64,000 bases of DNA. It comes from Mycobacterium gastri. GTDB taxonomy: Bacteria > Actinomycetota > Actinomycetes > Mycobacteriales > Mycobacteriaceae. Below are positions 8,701 through 17,983 of the stretch, piece by piece. Made by a program: the position numbers and the translations under genes. The stretch spans positions 42,586 to 106,585 of the forward strand of contig NZ_LQOX01000121.1 in assembly GCF_002102175.1 (NCBI RefSeq). Direction: 5' to 3'. Under the pieces are notes generated by a model that did not search any database, was not told where the DNA came from, and was given only the letters and a program-made list of their open reading frames with translations. Positions within the stretch are counted from its first letter, which is position 1; each line of letters starts with the position of its first letter.

Positions 8701-10179
8701 ATGGAATTCGAGGGTCACCACCTGCGGCTGATCGCGCATGCGCAGCTCGGCGACTTTCACACAGTCGATGAGGAGATCGCGGTCTGCGACCGGATGGCGA
8801 GTGAACTGCACCAGCCGCAATACCTATGGCAGGCGGCCGTGTTCCGCACCATGCGAGCGCTGATGCAGGGTCGCTGTGAGGAGGCCGGGCGTCTCGCGCT
8901 GGAGGCCCTGTCGATTGGCCAGCGTGCCCGGCCCGAGGCGGCGAGAGCTGTGTTTGGCGCGCAGTCGTTTCTGACCAAATTGGCGGATGGCACCCTGGGG
9001 CAGCTGACCGGCCTCGGCCGTGAGGCCGCCGCTCGCTACGGCCAGGCGTGGCCGTCGGCGTTCGTGTGGCTGCTCACCGAGACCGGCCAGCTCAATGAGG
9101 CCCGTGCCAGGTTCGCGGATCTAACGGCCGACAGCTTCCGGGCGCTTCAACAGACCAGCGACTGGTTGACGTCGGTCTGCGCGCTGTCGATTGCGTCGAT
9201 CGCGATCGGCGACCGCGAGGCTGCAAGTGGACTCTACGAGCTGCTGACGCCCTATGCGGACCTGTGCACGCTATTCCTTGGCGGAGCCGGCTGCCTGGGC
9301 TCCAACCACGCGTTCCTCGGTTTCGCAGCTGCCGCAGCCGGCCACGATCGGGACGCGGTGCGCCACTTCGACCTCGCCCTCGCGCGTAACGCCGAAGTCG
9401 GCTCCACCTATGTGACCCCGCGGGTCTGCTACGAGTACGCTCGCACGCTGCTCAAACAATCCGACGGCCGGGGTCGCGAGAAGGCGATGGGCCTGATTGA
9501 CCAGGGGCTTTCGTACGCGCGGCGGTTCGGCATGCGCGTCGAAGTGGAGCGGCTGACGCAGCTGCGCCAGGAGCAGCGGGAACAGAAGTCAACGCTCGGG
9601 TGGACGGCGCTCGACGACGTTGCGCAATCCGTCGAACAGAACCGTCCCGACCTTCGCGCAGTGGCAGCGCCCGACGGAACCGTCACGATCATGTTCTCGG
9701 ACATCGAAAACTCCACAGTGCTCACCGAGCAGCTTGGCGACAGGCAGTGGCTAAAGGTTTTGCACCGCCACAACGCGGTTATCCGTCGTCATCTGAGCGA
9801 GCACCGTGGCTTCGAGGTCAAATCGCAGGGCGACGGATTCATGGTCGCATTTGCCAGCGCCAGCAGCGCGATCCGCTGTGCGATCGCGATCCAGCGCGAC
9901 TTCGCGGCCCTTCGCGATCGTCTTGGCAGCCAGGTGCCATGCGTTCGGATCGGACTGCACGCCGGTGAGGTGATCCGCGAACAGGAGGACTTCTTCGGGC
10001 ACAATGTCATCCTCGCAGCGCGGATCGCGGCGAAAGCGAACGGCAACGAGATCCTTGTGTCGGCGGTAATGCGCGAGCTGGTCGCCGGAAGTCAGGAGTT
10101 TCAGTTCGGCGAAGCTCGTGAGGAGCAACTCAAAGGGCTGCAGGATCACCACCGCATCCACGAGGTGTACTGGCGATAG
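5743..10179 (+). CDS. Zinc-ribbon / Ser-Thr kinase-like / AAA ATPase / class III cyclase protein
   Basis: This 1478-residue signalling protein begins with two zinc ribbons (CTKCG...CGACG and CPGCG...CDECG, residues about 6-55). A kinase-like domain follows (about 80-340) with catalytic-loop HRDVKPQN (about 201) and KLGDFGLA (about 222). Next is an AAA/STAND ATPase with Walker A GESGIGKTR (about 393) and a long helical, TPR-like middle (about 790-1260). A C-terminal adenylate/guanylate cyclase domain (about 1308-1478) has the metal-binding FSDIENST and the FEVKSQGDGF block with the substrate Lys and second Asp. The kinase glycine loop is GEGAGKRVY and the usual VAxK lysine is displaced (VAAALFK), so kinase activity is uncertain. 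The cyclase motifs look intact. Start ATG at 5743; a weak ribosome site precedes it. Confidence 0.85.
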   Translation: MSTVASVECTKCGAANRPQAKFCGACGASLVVEVACPGCGAPNPGSRSFCDECGSKLGVGSVPAQPTSAPAPPTLSDGRYILGRLLGEGAGKRVYLATDTRLQREVAAALFKADGTDETAMRRARREAEAMAKLGEHPNVVNVYDFGEEAGQLYLISQYMAGGDLQDLLSDAADHRIAIEQVVRIGADIASGLAHAHSQGVVHRDVKPQNVWLAPDGTAKLGDFGLAVAEGSSRLTREGTIIGTVAYMSPEQGLGRGSDARSDIYSLGALLYELLCGITPFVGESPAAVVSQHVSTAPIAPSGHRTGVPAALDQLLLKMLAKPPEARPQEAAEVRDTLDLIAATVAGADSAPRDVAALDRITDSTFVGRERETQQLRAAIDDAISRRGRSVLVSGESGIGKTRLVSEVAAYAALRGAQVLWGRCYAGAGAPAYWPWVQVIRDYAHERDAKTMASELGSGAFEIAQIVSEVREQLPEIPESPPLDAEQARFRLFDSISRFLISASDRQPLAIFLEDLHQADRPSLMLLQFIARELARSRVFLLGTYRDDELADDHYLNVVLTALSKERGYAHIRLRGLSDHNVKAMLEAVLQQPLTRRRELKLAETVCRESEGNPYFAEEIARHLIDSQVLVWRKDRWVVDFREGQELGIPRGVREVVSHRFEALPDETLKLLSTAAVIGREFDLQILTRISGLEANAVLAQLQPALDETIVRPCVGEPGGYVFAHGATRDALYDDLPALHRCQLHIAVGEALEQVYEERIESHLSQIAYHFAKAAPRGDIAKAADYAWWAAERAVTTYAYEDAVSLFDTSLRLFDSLSEVEPRRRCDLLLALGDASWRAGEAERARATFGEAAETARDLALNDHYARAALGYGGSATRISITDQADERLAAMLTEALDMLPVRDTALRVRVLARLALELRCKQAMDEAGRLSAQAVEMAERVGDPKIMLRAMHSRQWSTMGPDTLDEAVASGKEMVRLARIVGDRDMEFEGHHLRLIAHAQLGDFHTVDEEIAVCDRMASELHQPQYLWQAAVFRTMRALMQGRCEEAGRLALEALSIGQRARPEAARAVFGAQSFLTKLADGTLGQLTGLGREAAARYGQAWPSAFVWLLTETGQLNEARARFADLTADSFRALQQTSDWLTSVCALSIASIAIGDREAASGLYELLTPYADLCTLFLGGAGCLGSNHAFLGFAAAAAGHDRDAVRHFDLALARNAEVGSTYVTPRVCYEYARTLLKQSDGRGREKAMGLIDQGLSYARRFGMRVEVERLTQLRQEQREQKSTLGWTALDDVAQSVEQNRPDLRAVAAPDGTVTIMFSDIENSTVLTEQLGDRQWLKVLHRHNAVIRRHLSEHRGFEVKSQGDGFMVAFASASSAIRCAIAIQRDFAALRDRLGSQVPCVRIGLHAGEVIREQEDFFGHNVILAARIAAKANGNEILVSAVMRELVAGSQEFQFGEAREEQLKGLQDHHRIHEVYWR

Positions 10180-10313
10180 CTGCTCGCACACTTTTGCACC
10201 ACCCCACCCGTGTGAATTGGGAGCTCCTGACACTTGGCAGCGGTGCCACTGATCTCGATCATGGACAGTTCCGGCACCTAAGCTAAGAGCCGGCACCCCG
10301 GAGGAGCCAACCT

Positions 10314-10688
10314 GTGGATTTCGAGACTGGTCAGCCAACCCTGCCGCTGGCGTATCGCGAAGGCGGCGACCCCAATCCCGGACCAAAAACGCACTTCGTG
10401 ACCACCCAGCCAGAGCAACCGGCCGCAGCGGCCGGCGACTTGCAGCGCATCGGCTCGGCGATGAACGCCCATAACGCTATCGCGACGGCCCTGACCACAG
10501 GAGTCATCCCGGCCGCTGCCGACGAGGTCTCAGAGCTGATCGCGGCCCAATTCGCCGCACAGGCTGCCATTTACCAGGAGGTCAGCATCCATGCCGCGGC
10601 GATACACGAACTGTTGGTGACCACATTGGCCACCAACGCCCGTACCTATGCAGCCACCGAAGCCGCCAACACCTCAGCGATCGGCTGA
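10314..10688 (+). CDS. PE-domain protein with N-terminal extension
   Basis: Residues about 29-124 match the mycobacterial PE domain closely: FVTTQPEQPAAAAGDL, then IGSAMNAHNA, then VIPAAADEVSELIAAQFAAQ, then ATEAANTSAIG. Most PE proteins start as MSFVTTQPE, but here about 28 extra residues precede this point. The GTG start at 10314 is supported by a strong GGAGGAG at 10301-10307. The protein ends where the PE domain ends, with no PGRS or PE-PPE tail. PE proteins are usually exported by ESX systems, often paired with a PPE partner; none is encoded next to it. It lies 134 bases after the kinase-cyclase. The 192 bases between it and glgP hold nothing I recognise. Confidence 0.8.
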   Translation: MDFETGQPTLPLAYREGGDPNPGPKTHFVTTQPEQPAAAAGDLQRIGSAMNAHNAIATALTTGVIPAAADEVSELIAAQFAAQAAIYQEVSIHAAAIHELLVTTLATNARTYAATEAANTSAIG

Positions 10689-10880
10689 CCAAGACGTCCA
10701 CGATGGACTAGTGGGCGCTTTAGTCGGCGATCTCCGCACGCGGGTGCACCACGGCCGGCTACTACCGGTTGGTGATCTCGCGGCTGACCGGCGGGCCGTG
10801 GCAAGGCGCTACCCTGCGGCGTGCGCGCGAACCAGCGACCCGGGCGGCACATTACAGCAGCTGCACATAAGCGGTTGACA

Positions 10881-13481
10881 CTACGCCAGGGTGACCAGCC
10901 CGAGCTCGTCGCCGGCGGCCAGCATCGGATGGCGAGGCAGCACTCGCACGGTGTACCCGACGGCCCCCGCCAGCGGCAGCGGCGTTGTCGTCGAGAAGAT
11001 GTGGCTCACACCGTCGGTACCGGTATGCGACATTTCGACGGTGGTCGGGTCCAGCAGCACATCGCCGGCGTCGACTCTGCCCAGCACCGCTTGCACGGTA
11101 ACCTCGTCGGGCTGCAGGCCGGCCAGTTGCACGATTGCGGTCAAAGTCAGCTTCGAACCGAGCAGCGGAGTATCGGGCAGCCCGGCGCTGTCCACGTCGG
11201 TGATCTCGATCTGCGGCCACGCTGCTGCGGCCCGCCGCCGGTAGGCGGCCAGCTCGCGGGCGCCGGCGAACTCGGTGCCGTCGCCCGCAACACCGATGGT
11301 CTTGCGCCACGATTGCGCCGCCGGAGCGTAGTAGTGCTCGACGTAGTCGCGCACCATGCGAGAAGCCAGCACTTTCGGTCCCAGGGTCTGCAGGGTGTGC
11401 CGCACCATCTCCATCCATCGCGGCGGCACGCCGCGTTCGTCACGCTCGTAAAACTTCGGCGCCACCGCCTGTTCCAACAGGTTGTAGAGCCCATTGGACT
11501 CCAGGTCATCGCGTCGTTCCGGATCTGCCACGCCGTCGGCAGACGGTATCTCCCAGCCGTTTTCGCCGTCGTACCATTCGTCCCACCAGCCGTCTCGGAT
11601 GGACAGATTCAGCCCGCCGTTGAGCGCACTCTTCATCCCTGACGTTCCGCACGCTTCCAACGGCCGCAACGGGTTGTTCAGCCACACGTCGCAGCCCCAG
11701 TACAGCAACCGGGCCATCGACATGTCGTAGTTGGGCAAGAACGCGATGCGGTGGCGCACCTGCGGCCGGTCGGCGAACCGCACCACCTGCTGGATCAGCG
11801 CCTTTCCCCCGTCGTCCGCCGGATGCGACTTGCCTGCCACGATCAGCTGTATCGGCCGTTCGGGGTCCAGCAGCAGCTTCTCGAGTCGATCCGGATCACG
11901 CAGCATCAGAGTCAGCCGCTTATACGTCGGAACCCGGCGGGCAAACCCGATGGTCAACACGTTCGGATCGAAGGCCGTTGCGATCCAGCCCAATTCGGCT
12001 TCGGAGGCACCGCGTTCCAACCACGATTGCCGCAGCCGCGCCCGCACGTCCTCCACCAGCAACGAGCGCAGCTGTGACCGGATCCACCACAGGTGGCCGG
12101 CATCCACCTGCTGTAGCCGCAGCCAGACAGCGGGCTCGGCGAACGAGTCCGAACCGGCCAGTTCGCGGCCCAGTTGCAGCCATTGCGGCGCGGCCCAGCT
12201 GCGGGCGTGCACCCCGTTGGTGATCGCCCCGATCGGTACTTCGTCGGGGTCGAATCCGGGCCACAGCTCGTTGAACATGGCCTGGCTGACGCTGCCATGC
12301 AGCAGCGAGACACCGTTGGCCCGTTGCGCCAGCCGCAGACCCATGTGGGCCATGTTGAACTTGGTGGGATCGTCCTCGGCGCCCAGCGCGAGGATGCGAT
12401 CGGTCGGCACGCCCGGCAGCAGCGTCGGCTCGTCATCGCCGAAGTAACGCTGCACCATGTCCACCGGGAACCGGTCGATACCGGCGGGCACCGGAGTGTG
12501 CGTGGTGAACACCGTGCTGGACCGCACCACCGTCAGCGCGGTATCGAAATCCAATCCCGAGTGAGTGATGAGTTCCCGGATGCGTTCGGCTCCCAGGAAT
12601 CCAGCGTGGCCCTCGTTCATGTGGAATACCTCGGGGGCCGGCAATCCCTGAATGGCGGTGAACGCGCGAATCGCCCTTATCCCGCCGATACCGGCCAAGA
12701 TCTCCTGCTTGATCCGGTGTTCTTGATCACCCCCGTAGAGGCGGTCAGTCACGCTGCGCAGCTCGTGCTCGTTTTCCGGAATGTCGGAATCGAGCAGCAG
12801 CAGCGGCACCCGGCCCACCTGTGCAACCCAGACCCGCGCCCGCAGCTGCTCGGAATCCGGCAGCGCCAGCTCGACCAGCACCGGAACACCGTTGGTGTCG
12901 GTGAGCAGGCGCAACGGCAGCCCGTACGGGTCCAGCGAGGGATAGGTCTCCTGCTGCCAGCCGTCGGCGGTCAGCGACTGCCGAAAATATCCGGAGCGGT
13001 AGTACAGACCGACCGCGATCAGCGGCAACCCCAGATCGGACGCGGCCTTGAGATGGTCGCCGGCCAGAATCCCAAGGCCGCCGGAGTAATTGGGCAGCAC
13101 CTCGGCGATGCCGAACTCCATCGAGAAGTACGCGATGCTGGTGGGCAGGCTCGGCCCGGATGCGCCGGGGACACCCGCCTGCTCGTGCTGCTGATACCAC
13201 AGTGGGCGGCTCAGGTAGTCGGCCAGATCGGCCGCCTGCTCGTCGAGCCGGCGCAGGAATTCTTCGTCGAGCGCCAACTCGTCCAGGCGTGCCGGTTTGA
13301 CCGCACCCAGCACCGCCACCGGGTCGTGGCCGCAGCTTGCCCACAGTGCCGGGTCGATGCTTGCGAACAGGTCCTGGGTGGCCTTTTCCCACGACCACCG
13401 CAGGTTGGTCGACAGCTGGTCGAGCGCGGCAAGACGGTCAGGCAGATGAGCACGGACGGTAAACCGGCGGAGGGCTTTCAC
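10881..13481 (-). CDS. glgP: Alpha-glucan phosphorylase
   Basis: This 866-residue protein corresponds to M. tuberculosis GlgP (Rv1328). It is predicted to cleave alpha-1,4-glucan with phosphate, giving glucose/maltose-1-phosphate-type products. The phosphorylase fold of the short actinobacterial subfamily is visible. YFSMEFGI (about 140-147) lies in the N-terminal half, and the pyridoxal-phosphate region holds EACGTSGMKSALNGGLNLS (about 610-630) with the conserved Lys. The start is GTG at 13481 (MKALRRF). It is transcribed divergently from glgE, with about 190 bases between the two starts, so both promoters must lie there. Confidence 0.93.
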   Translation of the reverse strand: MKALRRFTVRAHLPDRLAALDQLSTNLRWSWEKATQDLFASIDPALWASCGHDPVAVLGAVKPARLDELALDEEFLRRLDEQAADLADYLSRPLWYQQHEQAGVPGASGPSLPTSIAYFSMEFGIAEVLPNYSGGLGILAGDHLKAASDLGLPLIAVGLYYRSGYFRQSLTADGWQQETYPSLDPYGLPLRLLTDTNGVPVLVELALPDSEQLRARVWVAQVGRVPLLLLDSDIPENEHELRSVTDRLYGGDQEHRIKQEILAGIGGIRAIRAFTAIQGLPAPEVFHMNEGHAGFLGAERIRELITHSGLDFDTALTVVRSSTVFTTHTPVPAGIDRFPVDMVQRYFGDDEPTLLPGVPTDRILALGAEDDPTKFNMAHMGLRLAQRANGVSLLHGSVSQAMFNELWPGFDPDEVPIGAITNGVHARSWAAPQWLQLGRELAGSDSFAEPAVWLRLQQVDAGHLWWIRSQLRSLLVEDVRARLRQSWLERGASEAELGWIATAFDPNVLTIGFARRVPTYKRLTLMLRDPDRLEKLLLDPERPIQLIVAGKSHPADDGGKALIQQVVRFADRPQVRHRIAFLPNYDMSMARLLYWGCDVWLNNPLRPLEACGTSGMKSALNGGLNLSIRDGWWDEWYDGENGWEIPSADGVADPERRDDLESNGLYNLLEQAVAPKFYERDERGVPPRWMEMVRHTLQTLGPKVLASRMVRDYVEHYYAPAAQSWRKTIGVAGDGTEFAGARELAAYRRRAAAAWPQIEITDVDSAGLPDTPLLGSKLTLTAIVQLAGLQPDEVTVQAVLGRVDAGDVLLDPTTVEMSHTGTDGVSHIFSTTTPLPLAGAVGYTVRVLPRHPMLAAGDELGLVTLA

Positions 13482-13671
13482 GCGTCTTTACCTTACTGAG
13501 GATTCCGGTCCGAGCGGACTACTCGGCTACAGGTTGGGCCCCGCCGGTGTGGCCGGACATTAGGGTGGGTATGGGGCGCTAAGACGAGCAGACAACGACA
13601 CACGAAGGACACCCCGGGCGACACCGCTGTTGCTCGTCCCCGGGGTAACGAGCCCAGGAACGGAGTGATTG

Positions 13672-15759
13672 GTGCCCGGTCGTGTCGAGATCGATAACGT
13701 CCAGCCCGTCGTCTCATGTGGCGCCTACCCCGCCAAAGCGGTGGTAGGCGAGGTGGTGCCGGTCAGCGCCTCGGTATGGCGCGAGGGCCACGAAGCAGTG
13801 GCCGCGACCCTGGTCGTGCGCTACCTCGGCTCGCGTTATCCCCTGGTCAGCGACGTACGTAGGGTCTCCGCGGTGCGGGCGCTGGAATCCGAGGCGACGG
13901 CCAGGCCGGCCGACCAGCAGCGCGTCAAACCACTGTTGTTCCCGATGACGATGGGCCAGGAGCCCTACGTCTTCCACGGCCAGTTCACCCCCGACAGCGC
14001 CGGCCTGTGGACCTTCCGGGTCGACGGTTGGGGTGACCCGGTACACACTTGGCGTCATGGCCTGGTCGCCAAACTCGACGCCGGCCAAGGCGAAAAAGAA
14101 TTGTCCAACGATTTGCTGATCGGCGCCGCGCTACTCGAGCGCGCCGCCACGGGGGTGCCGCGCGCGCAACGCTGGCCGCTGATGGAGGCCGCCGCGGCAT
14201 TGCGGAATCCCGGTGACCCGGTGACCCGCTCCGCGCTGGCCCTGTCCCCCGAAATCGAGGATCTGCTCAAGGCTTATCCGCTGCGGGATCTGGTTACCCG
14301 CGGCGAACAGTTCGGGATCTGGGTCGACCGCCCGGTGGCCCGCTTCGGGGCGTGGTACGAGATGTTCCCGCGCTCCACCGGAGGCCGCGACGACGACGGC
14401 AAACCGCTACACGGTACCTTCGCCACCGCCGCGGCCGAACTGCCGCGCATCGCGCGGATGGGGTTCGACGTGGTGTACCTGCCGCCGATCCATCCGATCG
14501 GCAAGGTGCACCGCAAGGGCCGCAACAACAACCCCACCGCCGCGCCCGGTGACGTGGGATCTCCGTGGGCGATCGGCAGCGACGAGGGTGGCCACGACGC
14601 CATCCACCCGAGCCTGGGCACCATCGACGATTTCGACGACTTCGTTGCGGCGGCGCGCGACCTGGGGATGGAGGTGGCGCTAGACCTGGCGCTGCAATGC
14701 GCACCCGATCATCCGTGGGCCCGCGAACACCGGCGGTGGTTCACCGAATTACCGGACGGCACCATCGCCTACGCGGAGAATCCGCCGAAGAAATATCAGG
14801 ACATCTATCCAGTCAACTTCGACAACGACCCAGCGGGACTCTACGACGAAGTGCTGCGCGTGGTGCGACATTGGATCGACCACGGCGTCAAGTTCTTTCG
14901 GGTCGACAACCCGCACACCAAGCCGCCCGACTTCTGGTTTTGGCTGATCGGTCAGGTCAAGACCATCCACCCCGACGTGTTGTTCTTGTCCGAGGCATTC
15001 ACTCCGCCGGCCCGCCAGTACGGGCTGGCCAAACTGGGCTTCACGCAGTCCTACAGTTACTTCACCTGGCGCACGTCCAAGGGGGAGCTCACCGAATTCG
15101 GTAACGAGATAGCCGAATTCGCCGACTTCCGCCGGCCCAACCTCTTCGTCAACACCCCGGACATCCTGCACGCCGTCCTGCAACACAATGGCCCCGGCAT
15201 GTTCGCCATCCGCGCGGCGCTGGCGGCCACCATGGGTCCGGCCTGGGGCATGTACTCCGGTTACGAGCTTTTCGAGCACCGGGCGGTGCGGGAAGGCAGC
15301 GAGGAATACCTGGACTCGGAAAAATACGAGCTGCGTCCCCGTGACTTCGCGGGTGCGCTCGCCGAAGGCAGGTCATTGGAGCCGTTCATTACCCAGCTCA
15401 ACGCAATTCGGCGACTGCATCCCGCACTGCAGCAGCTACGCACCATTCATTTCCATCACGTCGACAACGAGGCGTTGCTGGCCTACAGCAAGTTCGACCC
15501 GGCATCCGGCGACTGCGTCCTGGTGGTGGTCACGCTCAACGCCCTCGGACCCGAGGAAGCAACCCTGTGGCTGGACATGGCGGCGCTGGGTATGGAGCCC
15601 TACGAGCGGTTTTGGGTCCGCGACGAGATAACCGGCCAGGAATTCAATTGGGGGCAAGCAAATTATGTCCGCATCGACCCGGCGCAAGCAGTCGCTCACG
15701 TCATCAACATGCCACTTATGCCGGAGGAATCCCGAGTCGCACTGCTGTGTAGGAGGTGA
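13672..15759 (+). CDS. glgE: Alpha-1,4-glucan:maltose-1-phosphate maltosyltransferase
   Basis: GlgE (Rv1327c in M. tuberculosis) transfers maltose from maltose-1-phosphate to the non-reducing end of alpha-glucans, a central step in making mycobacterial capsular and intracellular glucan. Family GH13_3 motifs are clear: [20 protein letters not shown] (about 264-283), the nucleophile Asp in [11 protein letters not shown] (about 413) and the acid/base Glu in [14 protein letters not shown] (about 441). The start is fixed by an in-frame TGA at 13666-13668, leaving only TTG 13669 or GTG 13672; GTG has a GGAACGGAG-like site upstream and is preferred. The N-terminus is therefore a little shorter than that annotated in H37Rv. 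It overlaps glgB by 4 bases. Confidence 0.94.
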   Translation: MPGRVEIDNVQPVVSCGAYPAKAVVGEVVPVSASVWREGHEAVAATLVVRYLGSRYPLVSDVRRVSAVRALESEATARPADQQRVKPLLFPMTMGQEPYVFHGQFTPDSAGLWTFRVDGWGDPVHTWRHGLVAKLDAGQGEKELSNDLLIGAALLERAATGVPRAQRWPLMEAAAALRNPGDPVTRSALALSPEIEDLLKAYPLRDLVTRGEQFGIWVDRPVARFGAWYEMFPRSTGGRDDDGKPLHGTFATAAAELPRIARMGFDVVYLPPIHPIGKVHRKGRNNNPTAAPGDVGSPWAIGSDEGGHDAIHPSLGTIDDFDDFVAAARDLGMEVALDLALQCAPDHPWAREHRRWFTELPDGTIAYAENPPKKYQDIYPVNFDNDPAGLYDEVLRVVRHWIDHGVKFFRVDNPHTKPPDFWFWLIGQVKTIHPDVLFLSEAFTPPARQYGLAKLGFTQSYSYFTWRTSKGELTEFGNEIAEFADFRRPNLFVNTPDILHAVLQHNGPGMFAIRAALAATMGPAWGMYSGYELFEHRAVREGSEEYLDSEKYELRPRDFAGALAEGRSLEPFITQLNAIRRLHPALQQLRTIHFHHVDNEALLAYSKFDPASGDCVLVVVTLNALGPEEATLWLDMAALGMEPYERFWVRDEITGQEFNWGQANYVRIDPAQAVAHVINMPLMPEESRVALLCRR

Positions 15760-17972
15760 GCGACTTGAGCAGATCCAAGAGCCGAACCGATCAACTGTCC
15801 GGGACACATTTGGCGCCTGACCCCGCCGAGCTGGCGCGCCTGGTGGCCGGCTCCCATCACAACCCGCACAGCATCCTGGGCGCCCACGAATACGGCGACC
15901 ACACGGTTATCCGGGCATTTCGTCCACACGCGGTCAGCGTCGTCGCGCTCGTCGGTGACGACCAGTTGCCGATGCAGCACATCGACGCCGGGCTGTTCGC
16001 GGTGGCCCTGCCCTTCGTCAACTTGATCGATTACCGGTTGCAGGTCAGCTACGAGGGTGCTGACCCCTATACGGTCGCCGACGCTTACCGCTTTCTGCCC
16101 ACCCTGGGTGAAGTCGACCTCCATCTGTTCGCCGAAGGCCGCCACGAGCGACTCTGGGAAGTCCTTGGCGCTCATCCCCGCTCGTTCACCACGGCCGACG
16201 GTGTCGTTGGGGGCGTGTCGTTTGCGGTGTGGGCGCCCAACGCCAAGGGCGTCAGCCTGATCGGTGATTTCAACGGCTGGACCGGAAACGACGCCCCCAT
16301 GCGGGTGCTGGGCTCCTCGGGAGTGTGGGAGTTGTTCTGGCCCGGTTTCCCGGACGACGGCCTCTACAAGTTCCGGGTGCACGGCGCCGACGGCGTCGTG
16401 ACCGATCGGGCCGACCCGTTCGCGTTCGGCGCCGAAGTGCCGCCGCAGACGGCATCGCGGGTGACGGTGAGCGACTACACCTGGGCCGACGCCGACTGGA
16501 TGACCCGGCGCGCCCAGCGCAATCCGGTGTTCGAGCCGATGAGCACCTACGAAGTCCACCTGGGCTCCTGGCGTCCCGGACTGAGCTACCGCCAGCTTGC
16601 CCGGGAGCTGACCGATTACGTGGTGGCACACGGGTTTACCCATGTGGAACTACTGCCCGTGGCCGAGCACCCCTTCGCCGGATCATGGGGATACCAGGTC
16701 ACGTCGTATTACGCGCCGACATCGCGCTTCGGCACCCCCGACGATTTCCGGGTGTTGGTCGACGCCCTCCACCAAGCGGGCATCGGCGTCATCGTGGACT
16801 GGGTGCCGGCCCACTTCCCCAAGGACGCATGGGCGCTCGGACGGTTCGACGGCACTCCGCTCTACGAGCATTCCGATCCCAAACGTGGCGAGCAACTAGA
16901 CTGGGGCACTTACGTTTTCGACTTCGGTCGGCCAGAGGTACGAAACTTCCTGGTGGCCAACGCGTTATTTTGGCTCCAGGAATTCCACGTCGACGGCCTG
17001 CGGGTGGACGCGGTGGCATCGATGCTCTACCTGGATTACTCGCGCCCCGAGGGCGGCTGGACCCCCAACATCTACGGCGGGCGGGAGAACTTGGAGGCGG
17101 TGCAGTTCCTGCAGGAGATGAACGCCACCGCGCACCGGTTGGCACCCGGCATCGTCACCATCGCCGAGGAGTCGACGTCGTGGCCAGGGGTAACGAGGCC
17201 GACGAGCCTTGGCGGCCTTGGCTTTTCGATGAAATGGAATATGGGCTGGATGCACGACACTCTCGACTACATCAGTCGAGACCCGGTCTATCGCAGCTTT
17301 CATCACCATGAGATGACGTTCTCGATGCTGTATGCGTTCAGTGAGAATTACGTGCTGCCCCTCAGCCACGACGAGGTGGTGCACGGCAAAGGGACGCTGT
17401 GGGGACGGATGCCGGGTAGCAATCACGTGAAGGCCGCCGGGCTGCGCAGCCTGCTCGCCTACCAGTGGGCACACCCGGGCAAACAACTGCTGTTCATGGG
17501 CCAGGAATTCGGCCAGCGTGCCGAGTGGTCCGAGCAACACGGTCTGGACTGGTTCCAACTCGACGAACAAGGCTTCTCGAACGGCATTTTGCGTCTGGTG
17601 CGCGACATCAACGAGATCTACCGCAGCCACCCGGCGCTGTGGAGCCAAGACACCGTTCCGGCAGGCTATTCGTGGATCGACGCCAACGATTCGGCCAACA
17701 ACGTGTTGAGCTTCCTGCGCTACGGCAACGACGGCTCGGTGATGGCGTGCGTGTTCAATTTCGCCGGCACCGAGCACGGCGGCTACCGCCTGGGTCTGCC
17801 TTCGGCCGGCCGGTGGCGCGAAGTCCTCAACACCGACGCGACCTCCTACAACGGGTCCGGGATCGGTAACCTCGGCGGCGTCGACGCCACCGAGGACCCG
17901 TGGCACGGCCGCCCCGCATCAGCGGTGCTGGTGCTGCCGCCGACGTCGGCGTTGTGGCTGGAGCCGGCTTAG
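15756..17972 (+). CDS. glgB: 1,4-alpha-glucan branching enzyme
   Basis: GlgB (Rv1326c) introduces alpha-1,6 branches into the linear chains made by GlgE. An N-terminal branching-enzyme extension and CBM48 module are followed by a GH13_9 catalytic domain. The latter has [13 protein letters not shown] (about 346), the nucleophile Asp in [16 protein letters not shown] (about 415), the Glu in TIAEESTSW (about 470) and [11 protein letters not shown] (about 540). GTG at 15756 overlaps the glgE stop in a GTGA arrangement after AGGAG, supporting translational coupling. A TTG at 15765 would match the usual MSRS-like start and is the alternative. It ends only 11 bases from the convergent thioredoxin-like gene; the PE_PGRS gene I recall here in M. 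tuberculosis is absent. Confidence 0.95.
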   Translation: MSDLSRSKSRTDQLSGTHLAPDPAELARLVAGSHHNPHSILGAHEYGDHTVIRAFRPHAVSVVALVGDDQLPMQHIDAGLFAVALPFVNLIDYRLQVSYEGADPYTVADAYRFLPTLGEVDLHLFAEGRHERLWEVLGAHPRSFTTADGVVGGVSFAVWAPNAKGVSLIGDFNGWTGNDAPMRVLGSSGVWELFWPGFPDDGLYKFRVHGADGVVTDRADPFAFGAEVPPQTASRVTVSDYTWADADWMTRRAQRNPVFEPMSTYEVHLGSWRPGLSYRQLARELTDYVVAHGFTHVELLPVAEHPFAGSWGYQVTSYYAPTSRFGTPDDFRVLVDALHQAGIGVIVDWVPAHFPKDAWALGRFDGTPLYEHSDPKRGEQLDWGTYVFDFGRPEVRNFLVANALFWLQEFHVDGLRVDAVASMLYLDYSRPEGGWTPNIYGGRENLEAVQFLQEMNATAHRLAPGIVTIAEESTSWPGVTRPTSLGGLGFSMKWNMGWMHDTLDYISRDPVYRSFHHHEMTFSMLYAFSENYVLPLSHDEVVHGKGTLWGRMPGSNHVKAAGLRSLLAYQWAHPGKQLLFMGQEFGQRAEWSEQHGLDWFQLDEQGFSNGILRLVRDINEIYRSHPALWSQDTVPAGYSWIDANDSANNVLSFLRYGNDGSVMACVFNFAGTEHGGYRLGLPSAGRWREVLNTDATSYNGSGIGNLGGVDATEDPWHGRPASAVLVLPPTSALWLEPA

Positions 17973-17983
17973 CGGGAGCAGTT

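Noticed and set aside
1064..10880. Transposon or prophage origin of the left island
   Set aside because: No transposase, integrase, terminal inverted repeats or direct duplications were seen at either junction.
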